Shown here in pieces: positions 62,102 through 64,000 of a stretch of 64,000 bases of DNA. Position 1 is the stretch's first letter, and every line of letters begins with the position of its first letter. The position numbers were made by a program, and so were the translations under genes. The DNA comes from Mariniflexile sp. TRM1-10 (lineage in GTDB: Bacteria > Bacteroidota > Bacteroidia > Flavobacteriales > Flavobacteriaceae), in NCBI RefSeq assembly GCF_003425985.1, contig NZ_CP022985.1, positions 99,501 through 163,500 on the forward strand. Reading direction: 5' to 3'. The notes under the pieces are model-generated. The model did no database searches, had not been told where the DNA came from, and worked only from the letters and a program-made list of their open reading frames with translations.

Positions 62102-62958
62102 TGCTTTCTATTAATATTTATTATTTTAATGATCACACTTTTTATTCGCCTTTTTAATTTATGACCAAACCCATTTTGTTCATTTGTTAATAACTGACTT
62201 TGCTGCTTTAAATTATCTATCCTAAACAGTAAACTATTGTAACTACCAAATATTTTAGCATAGACATCAATATGTTTTGCATTTATCTGCTTAGATATCT
62301 CTTCCATCTGTTCTTTTATAAGTTTATTATTTCTAGATTCGTTATTAATTCTGTACATAAAACATACTTTTGGTATTTGGTAAACATTTCCTCCATTTTT
62401 TAACAAACTAATCCAAAACTCCCAATCTTCATAACCTATTGTAAAACTTGTATCATAGCCACCAACTTTTTGCCAATCTTCTCTCTTAAACATTGCACAA
62501 TTAAATATTATGTTACCCTTTAGTAATATTTCAATATGAAACTTGGGTAATTCCCAATACCTGCTTTCATTGCCAAATTTTTTGGCTTGACAATAAACAA
62601 TTTTTAAATTATCATTTTTTTTGAAAGCTTCTATAGCTAGTGAAATATAATCTTCTGCTATTAAGTCATCGGCATCTAGTGGCAACATATAATATCCTTT
62701 GGCATTTTCAATACCAAGATTTCTTGCACTGGACACACCAGAGTTTTCTTGACAGTAGTACTTAAACCTTTTATCTTTAACTACCCAACGTTTAGCAATA
62801 ACTTCTGTATCATCACTAGAGCCATCGTTTACAATAATACATTCCCAATTAGTATAGTTTTGGTTTAGTACAGACTGTAAGCATTCATCCAAATATTGAG
62901 CTTGGTTATAACAAGGTACAACCACAGATACAGAAAATATATTCCTTTGTTCTTTCAA
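62098..62958 (-). CDS. Glycosyltransferase family 2
   Basis: 286 residues. VSVVVPCYNQAQYLDECLQS, CIIVNDGSSDDTEVIAKRWV, LPLDADDLIAEDYISLAIEA, GYEDWEFWISLLKNGG. Same layout as 57640-58494, suggesting gene duplication within the locus. ATGA overlap with the capsule gene. Confidence 0.9.
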   Translation of the reverse strand: MKEQRNIFSVSVVVPCYNQAQYLDECLQSVLNQNYTNWECIIVNDGSSDDTEVIAKRWVVKDKRFKYYCQENSGVSSARNLGIENAKGYYMLPLDADDLIAEDYISLAIEAFKKNDNLKIVYCQAKKFGNESRYWELPKFHIEILLKGNIIFNCAMFKREDWQKVGGYDTSFTIGYEDWEFWISLLKNGGNVYQIPKVCFMYRINNESRNNKLIKEQMEEISKQINAKHIDVYAKIFGSYNSLLFRIDNLKQQSQLLTNEQNGFGHKLKRRIKSVIIKIININRKH

Positions 62959-64000
62959 AAACTATATTTTATTTTTTTAACTATCTTTTTCAAATAACTA
63001 ACAACCTTATTTTTAAGTTTAGGCTTACTTTTAGGCAAACTACCTATGTTGTTTAAATAATTCTCTACTACGTTAGCATTTAAATCATCAACCGTTTTTT
63101 TAAGAATGTCATTATCTTGTAACTTTAAGAGTAATTGTGTAAATCTTAAAATATCTTTATCTTCATTTAAGAAAACAAAATTATAATTTAACATATAATC
63201 CAAAAGACACTTAAAATTGTTAATCTTCAAAGATAAATCATCATCCTTATAAAACAATTTTAAAACTAAATCCATATTTTTAGGATTATACTCATAAAGA
63301 ATTCCTTTTCCATCTAGCATCGTTGCCCCTAGTGACAATACCGGCTTTTCATACAACAATGCATCAAAAATAACAGAAGAATTAACTGTCACGACTTTGT
63401 CAGCTATTTCCAAGCATTGTTCCAATGGCACTTGATCTGTCCAAACAACATTGAGTTTATTCTGAATCAGGGCATCGTATTCATATTTTGGAACTGAGCT
63501 TTTAGGATGATGTTTTCCCAAAACAAAGTAACCTTCCTCCACTCCATAATCAATAAACCACTCAAATGCCTGTTTGTTAGAACTAAAATAAGGGCTAAAT
63601 AATTTGGCTTGAATATCATTATCAACTTGTCCAATAAATAAAATTATCCTTTGTTCTTTGTCTATTCCAAATTTAGTCCTTAAGTCTTCTTGATCCTTTC
63701 TTTCTGGTTGTTCCCAAAGTGTTTCAGAAGTATTTTTATACCATCCAACATAATGTTTAAATTTATCTAAATCACAAGTGTTTTTAATAAACGTTTCCTG
63801 TTGCAAACTAGCTATTGAACTATGGCTAAGCACCCCTTTGCTATCATAAAACAATAATGAAGGTAAAGTACCTCTTTCTACAAAAAGTCTATTAATCTTA
63901 AACCATTGGCATAAATGACTAAGTATATATTGTCGGGGGTCGTTACCATTCCAAACCAATACCAAAAAAGGTGTATATTTTTTGATTAATGTTAAAAAAA
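62955..64000 (-). CDS. Capsule polysaccharide synthesis protein (KpsS/KpsC-like), partial
   Basis: The frame is open to the right edge, so the true start is outside; a TTG near 63965 is not trusted. At least 348 residues: FGIDKEQRIILFIGQVDNDI, YGVEEGYFVLGKHHPKSSVP, QVPLEQCLEIADKVVTVNSS and VIFDALLYEKPVLSLGATML match the capsule-synthesis (Kdo transferase) family. C-terminus is basic (LKNKVVSYLKKIVKKIKYSF). First gene seen of the leftward locus. Confidence 0.75.
   Translation of the reverse strand, partial: FLTLIKKYTPFLVLVWNGNDPRQYILSHLCQWFKINRLFVERGTLPSLLFYDSKGVLSHSSIASLQQETFIKNTCDLDKFKHYVGWYKNTSETLWEQPERKDQEDLRTKFGIDKEQRIILFIGQVDNDIQAKLFSPYFSSNKQAFEWFIDYGVEEGYFVLGKHHPKSSVPKYEYDALIQNKLNVVWTDQVPLEQCLEIADKVVTVNSSVIFDALLYEKPVLSLGATMLDGKGILYEYNPKNMDLVLKLFYKDDDLSLKINNFKCLLDYMLNYNFVFLNEDKDILRFTQLLLKLQDNDILKKTVDDLNANVVENYLNNIGSLPKSKPKLKNKVVSYLKKIVKKIKYSF

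Overview
The window looks like part of a marine or environmental Flavobacteriaceae (Bacteroidetes) chromosome. It is AT-rich. It has genes typical of the group: a type IX secretion (T9SS) sorting domain, a PorV/PorQ-family barrel, the YajC/DUF1573/NusB cluster, DUF3276 and DUF4105 proteins, and a fused cyclophilin-FKBP isomerase. Promoter-like TAnnTTTG boxes replace the proteobacterial -10. All names are from reading the sequence; no database was searched.

Region 1 (1-8278) is the end of an integrated element, probably a prophage or phage-like island. A minus-strand early cluster runs leftwards out of the window: Cro-like and LuxR-like regulators, small unknown proteins, a secreted barrel-like protein, a giant primase-helicase and an HNH protein. 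A divergent CI-like repressor lies on the plus strand with repeated operator-like sequences between. The element stops at a 20-base tRNA 3' end (8259-8278) followed by that tRNA's own terminator, which is the signature of integration into a tRNA gene. The rest of the tRNA and the integrase must lie left of the window.

Region 2 (8400-33980) is ordinary chromosome: proline synthesis (proC-proB), a small secreted His/Tyr-rich protein with a shared ECF-like promoter motif, nusB-DUF1573-yajC, an ABC exporter, csaA, a peptidyl-prolyl isomerase, a RecQ helicase, kdsD-tatC-CMD-lptB, a T9SS-exported sugar dehydrogenase, pssA, and a PorV/PorQ-like protein with a DUF4105 protein. An IS3-family element (32635-33937) ends the region.

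Region 3 (33984-64000, all minus strand) is one very long surface-polysaccharide locus. It has an initiating sugar-phosphate transferase, an O-antigen polymerase or ligase, about eighteen glycosyltransferases, an acetyltransferase, two methyltransferases, a WecB-type epimerase and a neuA-neuB-neuC set for a CMP-nonulosonic (sialic-type) acid. Transcription runs from the right edge, where a capsule-synthesis gene continues out of the window. Precursor genes supply UDP-ManNAc and CMP-NulO, and the glycosyltransferases build the repeat unit on a lipid carrier. No flippase or export channel is seen.

The most unusual content is intergenic. There are at least four dispersed repeat families: a structured ~65-nt hairpin with a compensatory base change, just upstream of three genes; MITE-like elements with long terminal inverted repeats, two of which share a frame around a different central palindrome; a GCAGAGCC-loop hairpin; and a TTCGAC...GCTCAG repeat. 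Several have moved right up to, or into, the ends of genes in the polysaccharide locus.
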